63,892 bases of DNA from Neelides folsomi. Taxonomy: Eukaryota; Arthropoda; Collembola; Neelipleona; Neelidae. The DNA lies in the NCBI GenBank assembly GCA_034687125.1, contig JAQGBZ010000358.1:1-63892 (forward strand), in the 5' to 3' direction. The notes beneath the pieces are model-generated. The model had not been told where the DNA came from. It did no database searches and worked only from the letters and a program-made list of their open reading frames with translations. A program made the position numbers and the translations under genes. Every line of letters begins with the position of its first letter. Position 1 is the stretch's first letter. This document shows, piece by piece, positions 36,400-48,008 of the stretch.

Positions 36400-36923
36400 A
36401 ATTCATCAATTTTATTTATTTTACATCTTGTTCAATTCATCGATAATCGTTTAACAATATGTGTATTTAAAAAAATGCAAAATTATTGGTTCAACATTTT
36501 CACTTATTTTTGATTCATAAATCACGAATAAATAAATGGATACTGAACAAAAGCTTTAAAACTTTCAAAAGATTCAAATAAAATCTTATCTTAAATACTT
36601 GTCTTTATTCTCATAAAATATTGATAGTTAGTTTTATTATATAGATTTAATTATATAGAGCATTTGGTGATTGGTGTATATTTAAATTGTATCCTACAGT
36701 TCCTACATGTTAATAAATAATTTTGCAGTTTAACTGTTTAATGTAAAATACATTTTATTTCAGAAACAACAATTTTTATAATTTAACAAATTTATATAAT
36801 ATGCACAAAATGAAGAGCTATATAATAAAATCCAATTAGTAATCTACAAGTGTAGAGGTAAAATGAATAAAAAGGTAGACCATTGAAACCTGAAATCGAC
36901 TTATCACTTGTCTTGTATTTTGG
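36400..36923. other. Spacer with converging 3' ends
   Basis: Downstream of the anoctamin and of the minus-strand cysteine-rich peptide gene. AT-rich, presumably both 3' untranslated regions. No exon seen. Confidence 0.4.
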
Positions 36924-37106
36924 TCAACAACAGCAGAATCGCCCGCATCGGTAACAACCAGTAATATTGCAACCCCCCAAAGGTGTCTCATAGCACTTGT
37001 AACCGGGTTGCGGACACGACGGGTTGCCATAAACGGTTGTTATTGTGTCAATAAAAACGAATACGACCAATAAACTGGCGATCAAAAAAATTCCTCCAAA
37101 ATTCAT
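36924..37106 (-). CDS. Small secreted cysteine-rich peptide (60 aa)
   Basis: A single frame with a convincing signal peptide (MNFGGIFLIASLLVVFVFI...) and a short mature part. The mature part holds eight cysteines in about 33 residues, spaced SC, KC, GC, GC, RC and a terminal run of three (FCCC). Such size and cysteine density fit secreted defence or toxin-like peptides and small cysteine-rich effectors, but I recognise no named family. It is intronless within the coding part. It stands alone on the minus strand between the anoctamin and the lipocalin. Function unknown. Confidence 0.6.
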   Translation of the reverse strand: MNFGGIFLIASLLVVFVFIDTITTVYGNPSCPQPGYKCYETPLGGCNITGCYRCGRFCCC

Positions 37107-38145
37107 GTTGGTTATTTGGTTAAACTAAAATGAAAAAAATTATATGTTAAATGTTGTAAGTTTTATTGGATTAATTTATATTCTTACTTGATTCAGTTTA
37201 ATGTAAGGTAAGGTAATTATTTTAATTAATTAACCGTTTAACGCTATTAAAGGATTAACTGTTGGTTTTCTGGATTCAAATGCGTTTTTTGAAAATTTAC
37301 CAATTTGATATATAAAAAAGAAAAATTTGAACAATAATGGCACCAGAGTCACCAGACCATGCTTGTAAATAATTCTATAAATTAAGTACCGTTGTGTCAA
37401 TACTCGATATCAATACAATATGTTCATGAACAATGATAACAGATTTTTTAATTCTCATAAAGTCATGAAAGCATAATACAAAAATAAATGCCTAGGAATA
37501 TACCATAGCATAGGTTAATATTAATGGACTTTATGGGAATGGGGAAGTAATATACATTACATACATCCTTAATCATTGAATGAGATATATTTATAAATAT
37601 TCAATATAGTCAATATTGATATTATGACTGATTTTTATTTAAAAAAATCTTACAGAAATTAAAAATGAAATTTAAATTCCACAATGTATAAGCCATACTT
37701 ATGTCATAGTCATAATTTATCCATTTTTGAGTTTTGTATAATTTATATATTTGATAAAATTGAAATTTATTGTCAATGGAAAAATTCTATATGTAAAATA
37801 TGATTCATTTTCATTTATGATTTTCAGACAATTTAAATGCAATTGATATTTAAAGTTATTTAGAAAAATCGATTCATTCATTAAATTCATTTTGTAATAA
37901 AAAACAATTTTCTTTAAAATTGCGAAATATAAATTGTTATTCATATTTTATATCTATGACTCATAATTTCATTATTATTATTTGAATATTAAAAGATGCA
38001 AATTACATGAATCAACACTCACCAATCAACCTAACATATTTAAATTATATGAATTTACAATACAATGCATCTTCTGCGAATTATTATGTTCTGTCAGCAA
38101 AAGGATATCTGAATATCTGACCGAAAAAATAATCAAATTCAAAAA
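37107..38145. other. Intergenic region, nothing recognised
   Basis: AT-rich spacer between the divergent peptide and lipocalin genes. No exon or repeat recognised. Confidence 0.4.
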
Positions 38146-39038
38146 ATGAATACAATAACCATAATATTTTTGATTGTTTCCTTCGTTGCCATATCTGAAG
38201 GATACAGAAGAAATAAGTGTGACTTCAAAACAAAATTTTATGATGCTGATAGAGATTCAGTATGAATATTTTTTTAAATATTTCATATTTTACAAAAACG
38301 TTAAAACTTAATTAAGATTTTTATTTACAGCTTTTAGGAACTTGGTACAAAATAAGAAGCGGAATAATTGACAGCAATGAACCATCACCAGAAGCATACA
38401 CTGAGATAAATATAACAGAAGCTTCAAATCCTAACGACCCTAGAAGAATTTTTGATTATAAGTTAAGGTAAGAAATATTAAAACAGCACTTCATAAATAT
38501 TAATAAAAAAATATATTATTTAATTGTGATAAATTTAATTGTTTTAAAAAATGTATTTGAATATAAGTTTGTAAACTTATTGTTTTGTAATTTAAATCAA
38601 ATTCGTTTAATGTAAATAATATTTAATTTTTTAGAACAATTTTAAATGGAAATGATAGATGTAATGAATTTAATGGATCTATATCAATCTCTTACTCAAA
38701 TCCAAACACTTTAAATATTGGTAGTTACATATTAAAATATTATAAAGAACATAATACTAAATTTAATTTTTTAATAATATTTGTAATATCAAACTATTTG
38801 TCTTTGAATCTTTTGTATTTTAGAAATGCTCGATTTCATGTTGATCGGAATTGATCAAGAGAAATGGGTCCTTTGGGGTGTTTGCAGTCCTTGGGGAAAT
38901 ATTTTTCTATTGTGGAGCAGAACAAGAGAAATTTCTTCTGAAGTGGAATCGGCTTTAGGTCACGTCGTGAAGCAATTTGGACTCGAACATGTAGAAAGAT
39001 TCCTTCCCGTCAATCAAACAAATTGTGATGGATATTGA
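38146..39038 (+). CDS. Secreted lipocalin (apolipoprotein D-like)
   Basis: Four exons in perfect phase: 38146-38259, 38331-38467, 38635-38720, 38824-39038; 183 aa, the standard lipocalin length. The signal peptide MNTITIIFLIVSFVAISEG is followed by CDFKTKFYDADRDS and the hallmark first-strand motif LLGTWYKI (G-x-W). Later strands contain ISISYSNP, EKWVLWGVCS and FLLWSRTREIS, matching the family's third conserved region with a basic residue before the C-terminal helix. Four cysteines could form the usual two disulphides. It would bind a small hydrophobic ligand in a beta barrel outside the cell; which ligand cannot be told. Confidence 0.8.
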
Positions 39039-39574
39039 AAAAAGATTTATTTGATCACTAAGAAATCAATAAATTAGAATATTAGAATTAATATTATTTT
39101 CATACAATTGCAATTGTAAAATCATTTATCAGCATTTACCTCACATTGCATATTGTTTGTATGTAGGTAATGTTCTCATATTACATCAATGAGTTGCGTA
39201 GGTTCTTTGAACTTCATTTTTTCTCAAGTTAAAACCCAGATTCAGTTATATAAATCATGAGTGGATCTAATCGTAATTGCGATGCTTGAAATCTCACGTA
39301 CACATTCGTTCAAATTATTCAATTATAATTATTCAATTAATTTTTATCAAGATATTGTTTCTATGTAATATGTATTGACTACTATTGTCTATTAAGCACA
39401 ATTGATCTATTCATAGATAAGAAATTATCATATAAGGAAAAGCATATCCTTTAAATTAAAAGTCCAATTTTAATAATTTCTCAAAACTTAACTAAATTTT
39501 AATTTGTACATACAAAATAAACCATCCATTTTTTAAATTGAAATATAGGAATTTAAATATCAATTTTTTTCAAA
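39039..39574. other. Spacer between lipocalin and peptide gene
   Basis: AT-rich, with the lipocalin 3' end and the promoter of the next gene. Nothing else seen. Confidence 0.4.
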
Positions 39575-40077
39575 ATGAAACTGTTAGTCAAATACTTAAA
39601 TTCATTATTATACTGATATAATTATAAACATTTTGTTAACTAATTCTTTTAGAAGTTAATTATAATATCTTTAATCTCATTAATTTTTGAATTCTTCCTT
39701 ATAATTAGATTATTTTTCCTTCTGGTTTGCGTTTTAATCATACAAGTAACATTTGCTGCACCTCCTGTAGACATGGCCAACAATGTTTCGGATGGTGATT
39801 CAAAGGTTATTATTTATTTATCTTCAAATACTCTATTATTAATTTGTATTATTTTCATTTATATATTTATTAAGATTTATATGTTATTTCCTTGAAATAT
39901 ATTTTTAATCATTAGCTCGATTGCCCTTCATTTTGTTATTTGAGTAACCCTGGAGCTAATTGCTGCGGTCATCATTATTGTAACAGATATTATCACGGGG
40001 CATGGGGAGGAGTTTCATACCGATGTGAAGATACGCCATGTGTAGAAGGTGACAAGTGCAACACAATTAAACCATAA
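39575..40077 (+). CDS. Small secreted cysteine-rich protein (88 aa)
   Basis: Three exons, 39575-39582 (ATGAAACT), 39709-39805 and 39916-40077, join in phase to 88 aa. The tiny first exon restores the start of a good signal peptide (MKLLFFLLVCVLIIQVTFA) ending before APPVD. The last exon encodes a compact domain with eight cysteines, including a CC pair (GANCCGHHYC) and a CVEGDKC end. It is also rich in Gly, His and Tyr. The arrangement suggests a disulphide-knotted secreted peptide, perhaps antimicrobial, but I recognise no exact family. It sits between the lipocalin and the trefoil-ankyrin receptor. Confidence 0.65.
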
Positions 40078-40507
40078 CTGTCATGTTAATAAGAAGTAAT
40101 TAAAATTTCGATTTCTGCTATCAATGTTACATATAAGTAATAAACAATATTAAAAACCAATTGTTATTTTAAACATTTAATAATGATTAATATTGTATCA
40201 ATAAAAAATTATATTTTCAAACAAATTTGGTTACGACATATTTTTATCATATAATTTTTACTAAATATTATTTAATTAGTAATTAATTAATTATTCCTAT
40301 CTAACACACAATCGCGCTCGTACAGATATTTTATTATATTTTATATGGTGCAACATTAGTAATAACATACGTCTTTAGAAATTGATATTGGAGAAATGTA
40401 TAACATTCTAAATTTAATAAATATTTAAATTCAGATTCAAACTCAATTATAGAACACATAAAAATTATTAATATTTGTAAATTTTTAAAAGATCAAATAC
40501 TTGAACC
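40078..40507. other. Spacer, promoter of the trefoil-ankyrin receptor
   Basis: Very AT-rich 430 bases directly upstream of the receptor ATG. No distinct promoter motif could be singled out. Confidence 0.35.
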
Positions 40508-43500
40508 ATGAAGAATATATTCAAATTTTATATACTATTATATTCACTTTTATATTTGGAAATTAATGCCCAAATTGAAAATAAAGAAAATAAAAAATGT
40601 GATTTTCAATACTTAAAATCAAATCGAATAAATTGTGGATGGAATAAAATAACAAACCAAGAGTGCTTTTCGCGCGGTTGTTGTTTTGACCAAAACCATG
40701 AAAAATTGACAGATGAAATTCAACTGAAAACTCCATCTTGTTTTTACCCAAATTTTGCTCCCAAGATACATCTAATAAAATCAAACAGATCTGTATCAGT
40801 TGTAAAAAGCACAAACAGCGATTGCAATTTCAAAACTCCTTTGTTTAGAACACAATGTGGACAAGATGGAATTACTTTAGAAGATTGTGAAAATGAAGAT
40901 TGTTGCTATGACAACACTTATTCCAATGCTCATCATTGTTTTCATCCAACTCTTGAAACTTGCCATTTTTGCACAGAAAGCAGAAGCAAAAATGGGAATT
41001 GTTATTTTGGGAATCCCCTTGCAAAACGAACAAATTGTGGCTGGCCAACAATTACAAAAGAATCTTGCCAAAATCGCGGTTGTTGTTTTGATGAATATTA
41101 TTCAAATGTATTTCATTGTTTTCGAGAAAATATTCAATATCAGTTTGAAAAACCTAATACGTTTTTTGACAAAAAAGATTTCGATTTGATTAAACTCCCA
41201 TTTATTTATTACTCTGGTGATGAAGATAATAACTATGATCAATATTGGGCAATTTTAAATCAATTAAATAAAAGTGTTGATAACTATATAGAAGAAATGT
41301 CAAACAAGCGTTTAATAAATAAATTGACAAGAACTTATTTTAATGAATTATCTATAGAAATAAGATTCTCCGAAAAAAACATTTTAGATAAATTAAATAA
41401 AAATTCTGGCAGATTAGGAGGATTTAGGTTAGGAGATCAATTTAAATTGTTCCCGAATCACTATGCTGCATATTTTGGATTTCAAGATGTTAAATATTAT
41501 TATTATTTTATTGAAAAGGGAGATATTAATAATATGACCACATTACATTTTGCAAGTTTAAAAGGAAATTATGAAATTGCCCAATTATTAATGAGGAAAT
41601 CATACGGTTATGGCTTTGGCGTTGAAAATATTAATTGTTTGAACAAGAATGATCAAACACCTTTGCAAATTGCAATTTTTTCCGGAAATTTGGATATTGC
41701 AATGCTATTAATTAATAATGATAGAATTAATTTAAATCTGAAAGATAAAAATTCTTGGACTTTGTTACACGAAGCTTGTTATAGTTCTAATGAAGGAATT
41801 CATAAAATAATTGAAATTTTAATTCAAAAAGGTATAGATGTTGATGTGTTGGACAATGACGGTTTGTCACCTTTATTCATTGCAGTTACTCAGGGAAATT
41901 TAATCACAATTAAATTACTATTAAATGTTTCTAACTTTAAGTCAATTAATGTTAATATTCAAGAAAAAGTCCAAAAATTTACTCCTTTAATCCAAACTTC
42001 CATTTTGGGACAAACAGAAATCGCAAAACTTTTATTATCACATAATGCAGATGTAAATATTAAAGATTCAAGAACAAGGACTGCTTTACATTACGCTGCA
42101 GGATACGGACACTCTGATATCGTTAAAAATTTAATATATTTCAAAGCGGAAGTGAATGTACAAGAAAATGAAAAAAATTTAACTCCACTTTTTATAGCAG
42201 TCTCGCAAAATCATAGCGAAATTGTTGAATTTTTATTGGAAAATGGTGGAAATGCAAATATTAAAAATATTTATGGAAAAACTCCTTTGGAAATCGCAGT
42301 CCAATTGGGATATCCCAAAATTGTTGTAAATCTGTTGGGATCGAACAAAGACAATGTAAAATATATGGAAAAAGGTTCGATCAATTTTACTCAACTTTTG
42401 CACATGTCTACAGATGGAGATCATCCAGAAGTTATTAATTTACTTTTATTAAATGGGGCTGATATTAATTCTAAGGATTCAAAACAAATGACAGTTTTAC
42501 ATAATTGTTCTAAAGCTGGACAAATTAACAATGTAAAATTATTGCTCAGTAAAAATGTTAAAATAAATGCTGTAAATGCAAATAATCAAACGCCGTTGTT
42601 TTTGGCAACAAGCAAAAATCACAAAGAAATAGTTAAATTAATATTGGAAAATAATAAAATCAATGTTGAAATTTTTGAAACCGAAACCAAAAAAACACCT
42701 TTAATTGAAGCCGCATTTAAAGGATTTTTAGAAATTTTAAAATTATTATTGGAAAAAAATGCGAATCCTAATGCAGTTGATATTAATTTAAAATCTTCCT
42801 TACATTATGCAACATCACGTAATGATCTTGAAATGGTTAAAGAACTTTTAATGAAAAATGCTGATGCGGATTTACATGATAAAGACAACAATACCGTTTT
42901 ATATATTTCAGCTTCAAATGGATCTTTTTCCATTGTTGTGATTTTATTAACTAAAATAAAATATATCGATCCAATTAATTCCAATAGTTTAACTCCATTT
43001 CTCTCCGCGGTCAAAAATGGGCATTGGGAAATTGTGAAAGAGTTGTTGAAAAAAGGAGTAAATATTAATGCTTATGATGTAAATAAAAATTCATGTTTAC
43101 ATTTTGCAACAGAAAATGAAGATTATCAAATGGTGAAGTTTTTAATAAAAAATGGAGCAAATGTTAATTGTGTTAATGAAGAAAAATTGACGCCATTGCA
43201 TTTAGCTACAATAAAGGGGAATTTTGACATTGTAAAAGAATTAGTGGAAAATAATGCAAATATTCATATGGTCCAAAAGGAAAATTTAACAGCTTTAGAT
43301 TTGGCGAAAAAATACAATTATTTAAACATTGCAAACTTATTGGATTCTAATAAAAACAATGACAATACAAAAGTGCTAAATATATCAACGGAAACATTAA
43401 TTTGGATAATTGTCTCTTCCTCAATTGTAATTTTACTATTAATTATCTTGGTCATTTTTCTTGCGGTAAGACACAAAAGGAAAGTGAAGGAATTAAAACG

Positions 43501-44036
43501 ATTTTTAAACGAAGAAGAAATAAATGAATTTAAAACAGGAGAAAAAACATATTATAATTTAATTGGAGATCATGATAATTCTAAAACCATGAAATATAAC
43601 AACTCTTATGAAATTGATATTAAACAATTTAAATTTGGTTAGTAATTTAATGTCAATAGTAATGCTAATTAAATTATAAAATGTTACCAAAAAAATGTGA
43701 GTTGGAATTAAAAGTAATGTACAGAGTGGCTAACTTTCTTTTTTATACGATTGTTTATTTAAACAAAAGATAATTAAGGCCTACCCTGTAAATGACTAAC
43801 CAAATTAAATATTTTAGGTTCTAAGATTTTAGGAAGCGGGAATTTCGGTATTGTTAAAAGTGGAAATGTTCAAATTAGAAATGAATGTTTGGAAGTAGCC
43901 ATTAAAATTGTAAAATCTGGAGTTGATCTAATTCATGTCAAATCTCTTTTAGATGAATTAAAAATAATGTCATCAATAGGGAAGCATGAAAACATTGTTT
44001 CACTCGTTGCTGCATGCACACAAAACATTGAAAAAA
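40508..44036 (+). CDS. Trefoil - ankyrin - transmembrane - tyrosine kinase receptor, kinase truncated
   Basis: Exon 1 (40508 to about 43632) encodes about 1040 aa in one uninterrupted frame. Residues 1-22 are a signal peptide. Three P-type trefoil domains follow (about 30-200), each with the CG..I....C...CC pattern (NRINCGW...GCCFD; FRTQCGQ...DCCYD; RTNCGW...GCCFD). About 18 ankyrin repeats run from roughly 345 to 960 (for example TALHYAAGYGHSDIVKNLI). A single membrane helix (LIWIIVSSSIVILLLIILVI) and a basic stop-transfer follow. Exon 2 (43818-44036) joins in phase after FKF and gives a kinase N-lobe: GSGNFG glycine loop, VAIKIV lysine, a LLDELKIMSSIG helix with Glu, and HENIVSLVAACT, like PDGFR/VEGFR/FGFR-type receptors. 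The catalytic loop and DFG are not found. The next in-frame codons reach a stop at about 44054, and transposons follow. Extracellular ankyrin repeats in a receptor kinase are very unusual. Confidence 0.75.
43720..43790. mobile_element. Tiny MITE in the receptor intron
   Basis: About 71 bases beginning ACAGAGTGGCTAACTTTC and ending TACCCTGTA. Its ends and an inner stretch (GATTGT.TATTTAAA) resemble the element at 44088-44211, so both probably belong to one Tc1/mariner-like non-autonomous family. It lies in the 180-base intron between the membrane and kinase exons. Confidence 0.5.
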
Positions 44037-44087
44037 GTTATAAAAGAATAAATTAAAAAAATTATTAATTTTAGTTAAAGTATACAG

Positions 44088-44211
44088 GGTGGGTCAAAAG
44101 TAGCTTCTGTTTTATGTGATTGTCTATTTAAAAAGAAAACAACTTATATTATTATTATTAGGTTTTTATTCAGTTGATAATATTATAATTACAACATACC
44201 CTGTATATGAA
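44088..44211. mobile_element. Short MITE after the kinase exon
   Basis: Starts TACAGGGTGGGTCAAAAGTA and ends CATACCCTGTATA, with inverted ACAGGGT/ACCCTGT ends. It is related to the 71-base element at 43720. It is the first of the insertions lying directly behind the truncated kinase exon. Confidence 0.5.
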
Positions 44212-44253
44212 CACTATATGTATCATATGGTATATTATTTCAATGTTGATATA

Positions 44254-45584
44254 CAGGGACGGTACTTTTTATTTACACCACCTTTGCTGTAACATTTTCT
44301 CTTCAATAACATCTCTCTCATTTCACTTATATTTCTAGTTTTTTTATATAAATGAAATGCTATCAAATGCATTAACCCTATAAATTTTGATTTATTTTAG
44401 TGTAAACTTTTTTAAGTATAAAATGTCAATTAGAAAATTCGAGATTTTCCTGCGGAACTTATTATTTACACCTTATATAAACAGTAAGTTTTAATTTTAA
44501 TTTTATAGTGAAAATTTTTTTTTATTACCACTATTGTTTTTAATTACTCCCGCGATACTATGAGACATTGACTCTTAACGTTTTCAGGATGATATTGTTT
44601 ACGATATCTTATGTAAAATATAAAACATTATGATGGCTTGATATTACATTGTAATGCATGTGTGTTAAAGATGAAAACAACAAATTTATTTGGATAATGT
44701 TGAGATAAAAAATATTTTTTGTCTTATTTAATGATTTAAAAGAGTTCTAACACTTCCTTAAAACTTATAGGCCAATATTTTGGTTGACATTCAAAATAAG
44801 CACATGAGTAAAATAATGAAAACAATGGAATAAGGGTCATTATGTTTTACAATCAGCGTATTTCACCCTTAATCGAATAATCGCAGTTTTATGGATTGAT
44901 TTATTTTTCAACTTAATTGGATATCTTTCTCCATTTCTAAAACCTCCGGATTATTTGATTAGCGGTGTAACACGGTGGTTTTAAAATCTTATTCTCTTTA
45001 TTCCAGTTTTCATAATTTTACTCGTGTATTTATTTTGAGGCTCATTCAAGATATTGGGCTCTGTGAGTAATGATAGCGTTAAAACACTTTGAATGATTAT
45101 AAATAGACAACAAAAATAGTTTATCTAAACATTATCCCCGAAAAATTGCGATTTTTATAACAATTAGATACGAATTTCAATGTAATGGCAAGCCATTTCT
45201 ATGTTTCATATATTACAAGAGATAGAGTCCACAATAAGTAAAGACAGTACCTGGAAACGTACAGTATCAATGTACCATAGTATTGTGGTCGTAATTAGGA
45301 CCAAGGAAGAAAATAAAAAAATATTATTTTACTTTAAAAATAACTTTTAACTTACCGTTTGTAAAGGGTGTAAATAATAAGTTCCGCGGAAAATCTCAAA
45401 TTTTTTAATTGACATTTTATATTTGAACAAGTTTACACTAAAATAAATCGAAATTTATAGGGTTGATGCATTTGATAGCATTTCATTCATATAAAAAAAA
45501 CTAGAAATATAAGTGAAACGACAGAGATGTATTGAAGAGTAAATGTGACCATCACAAGTGGTGTAAATAAAAAGTACCGTCACT
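44254..45584. mobile_element. Non-autonomous transposon with about 220-base inverted repeats
   Basis: The left arm (about 44254-44475) starts CAGGGACGGTACTTTTTATT and the right arm (about 45364-45584) is its reverse complement over nearly the whole length, ending AAAAAGTACCGTCACTA. TA flanks both ends. The 890-base centre has no transposase frame. It lies exactly between the truncated receptor kinase and the truncated P450. Confidence 0.85.
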
Positions 45585-45658
45585 ATACATACTTAGCTCA
45601 ATATGTACATAGAATTGGATAAAATTAATTTCGAATTAAATTACATTGGAAATTGAAG

Positions 45659-47432
45659 GTGATTGCTGAAAGAAAAGAAGAAAAACTGAAACATAAAGCT
45701 TTGAACTTGGATAGAAATGATAATGAAATTGCTGTTAACTTTGACAATAATAATAACTCTTTTGAAGGTAAAAACCTCAATTTCTCATACTGTATTATAG
45801 TGGGTAAAAATTTAACTTAATATTTATTTAAAATTAAGGAAAACGGCGGTTGGCTTTTATGGATCTTTTACTCGACGTATCTCAAAATGGGAAAGTTCTC
45901 AGTGATTTGGATATTCGAGAAGAAACAGACACTTTTATGTTTGAGGTGAATAAAGATGTTAGATTGAAGAGATCAAATAATTAATATTTAAACCATTTCT
46001 GAATTTACCAATTTACATATTACAGGGACATGACACAACTTCGGCGAGTCTTATATGGACGCTTTACTTATTTGCTTCAAATCCGCATGTTCAGGTAATC
46101 TAATATTCAACTCTCCAAAAATGTAATTTATTTATGTAGAGGTAATATGTTTATGTTTTTGTTAAAGGTTAAAGCACAAGAGGAACTTGATGAAATATTT
46201 GAATCCAAAACTAATGATGATTTGACAATGGGAGATTTGGGTCAGATGAAATATTTAGAATGCTGCATCAAAGAATCTCTCCGTCTTTTCCCAAGCGTTC
46301 CTTATTTCTCAAGGAAAGTTAAAGATGACTTTGAGCTTGGTAAGCTTTTTACTCAAATAATAAGAATGTTAAATTGATAATAGGACAAATGTAATTGATT
46401 CAATGTGTCACCTGTCAATTAATCAATAATGTAATTGGTATTGTAGAAGATGGAAGAACGATTCCTGGAGGAACGGTCGCAATTATCATCAATATGCATT
46501 TGCATAGAGATCCAGCCACCTTTGAGAACCCGGATGATTTTATTCCTGAACGCTTTTTACCCGAAAATAACAAAGGGCGGAATCCATTCGCTTATGTTCC
46601 ATTCTCAGCAGGTTTTATTTTGGATTAATTAATTATAATTATAATTAATTCTTATACATACTTAATGTTAGAAAAATATATCTTAATATGCATTTACCAT
46701 TGCATGCCTTAACCTTTTATTACGTTTGGCAGGTTATAGCGAGTTGACACTTATTTTATTTTTTATTTTTCTAAAATCGGTAAATATAATTAGAATTTAA
46801 CAAAATCATCCTTAATAGTTATTCACAACTGAATAAATAGATATCAGTTGACTTTATTGTAATGTAAAATCAAAAATCTCTTTATTTTCTAAAAAGTTAA
46901 AATGGTTTTCTTTTCGGGAAAACGGCCTTTTTCGAGGTTTTTCACCATATTTTCGTATTTAGCCCAATTTAAATAAAACTGGTAACGCTTGTTCGATAAA
47001 TGATTTTTATATTAATTCTACGACATTTATTGATCTAATTATGGAAGAAAATTTTGAATCTCCTTATTTTTAACTTGATAATTGAGATTAAAGTTAATTA
47101 ATTTTCTAATTATTTTGTGCATAAGCTATCAAAATGTGTAGAATCTGAGTAAATCAATACGCTTAGCTTTGACATTTAAACCATATTTATTATTTATAAT
47201 TTTGTCATTATTTAAACTTATTCAATTTTGTTCTTTAGGTCCGAGAAATTGTATAGGACAAAAGTTTGCCATGTTGGAAGAAAAATCCATCATTTCACGA
47301 ATTCTCTACAATTTCACTCTAGAGACGAAATTGACTTTCGAAGACATTGTCATCTTGCCTGATTTAATTTTAAGACCCAAAGACGGAATTGAAATGAAAA
47401 TCACACCAAGACATTCAACTTCCACAAACTAA
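45659..47432 (+). CDS. Cytochrome P450, CYP4-like, 5'-truncated
   Basis: Six exons in perfect phase (45659-45767, 45839-45945, 46026-46094, 46168-46339, 46447-46611, 47239-47432) give 271 aa, about the C-terminal half of a 500-residue P450. Visible motifs: the I-helix with the CYP4 signature ([20 protein letters not shown]), the K-helix [11 protein letters not shown], the FIPERFLP segment, and the heme loop PFSAGPRNCIG with its cysteine ligand. The membrane anchor and B-H helices are missing. There is no room for them, because the sequence upstream is transposon. A frame without ATG begins at a splice-like GAAG. It is therefore probably a dead fragment unless its 5' exons lie elsewhere. By family knowledge CYP4 enzymes hydroxylate fatty acids, hormones or xenobiotics. 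Confidence 0.8.
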
Positions 47433-48008
47433 GCTAATATTACATAGAGGTAATACTTATTAAATAAGCGTCAATCTTCACAAGTTTATTATTTTTTATA
47501 AATATTCTAAGCTATTCTTACTATAAATACACATTTCTTACCTAATCAATTACATGAACGATTTAATTTGTGCTTTCAATTTGTCTGTCAAGGTCTAATT
47601 ACTTTTCGAATTGAAACACCAATAAATTAACTTTTAAAACGTTTGCATGATCTAATGATTTATTTCATTTGGCAAAAATCAATACAAGTGTAGTAATTAC
47701 ATGTGTATCAGTTTATAATATGTTTATTTATTGTATTATTATATTTACATATTATGTAAAGATGGATTCTTTTTGCTATCTGTATTTATAATTTAAATAA
47801 GTAAGCATCATTATTTTTAACTATAAGAATTTCAATGCCTTTTGTATTCTTGTTACATCGAGTTCTTTTTATAGTTTTGTTGTGCTCTATAAGCAAGTGC
47901 AGCGAGTTTTGCAGTCGTTTTAAAGTAAAATGGATGACATTTTTTCGATTCCTTTCTCGCTGCCTATTTATATAAAATCATTTAAATATTGAATAATTAA
48001 TTATCCAA
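47433..48008. other. Spacer between converging P450 and NWD genes
   Basis: AT-rich 3' flanks of both genes. Nothing else recognised. Confidence 0.4.
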
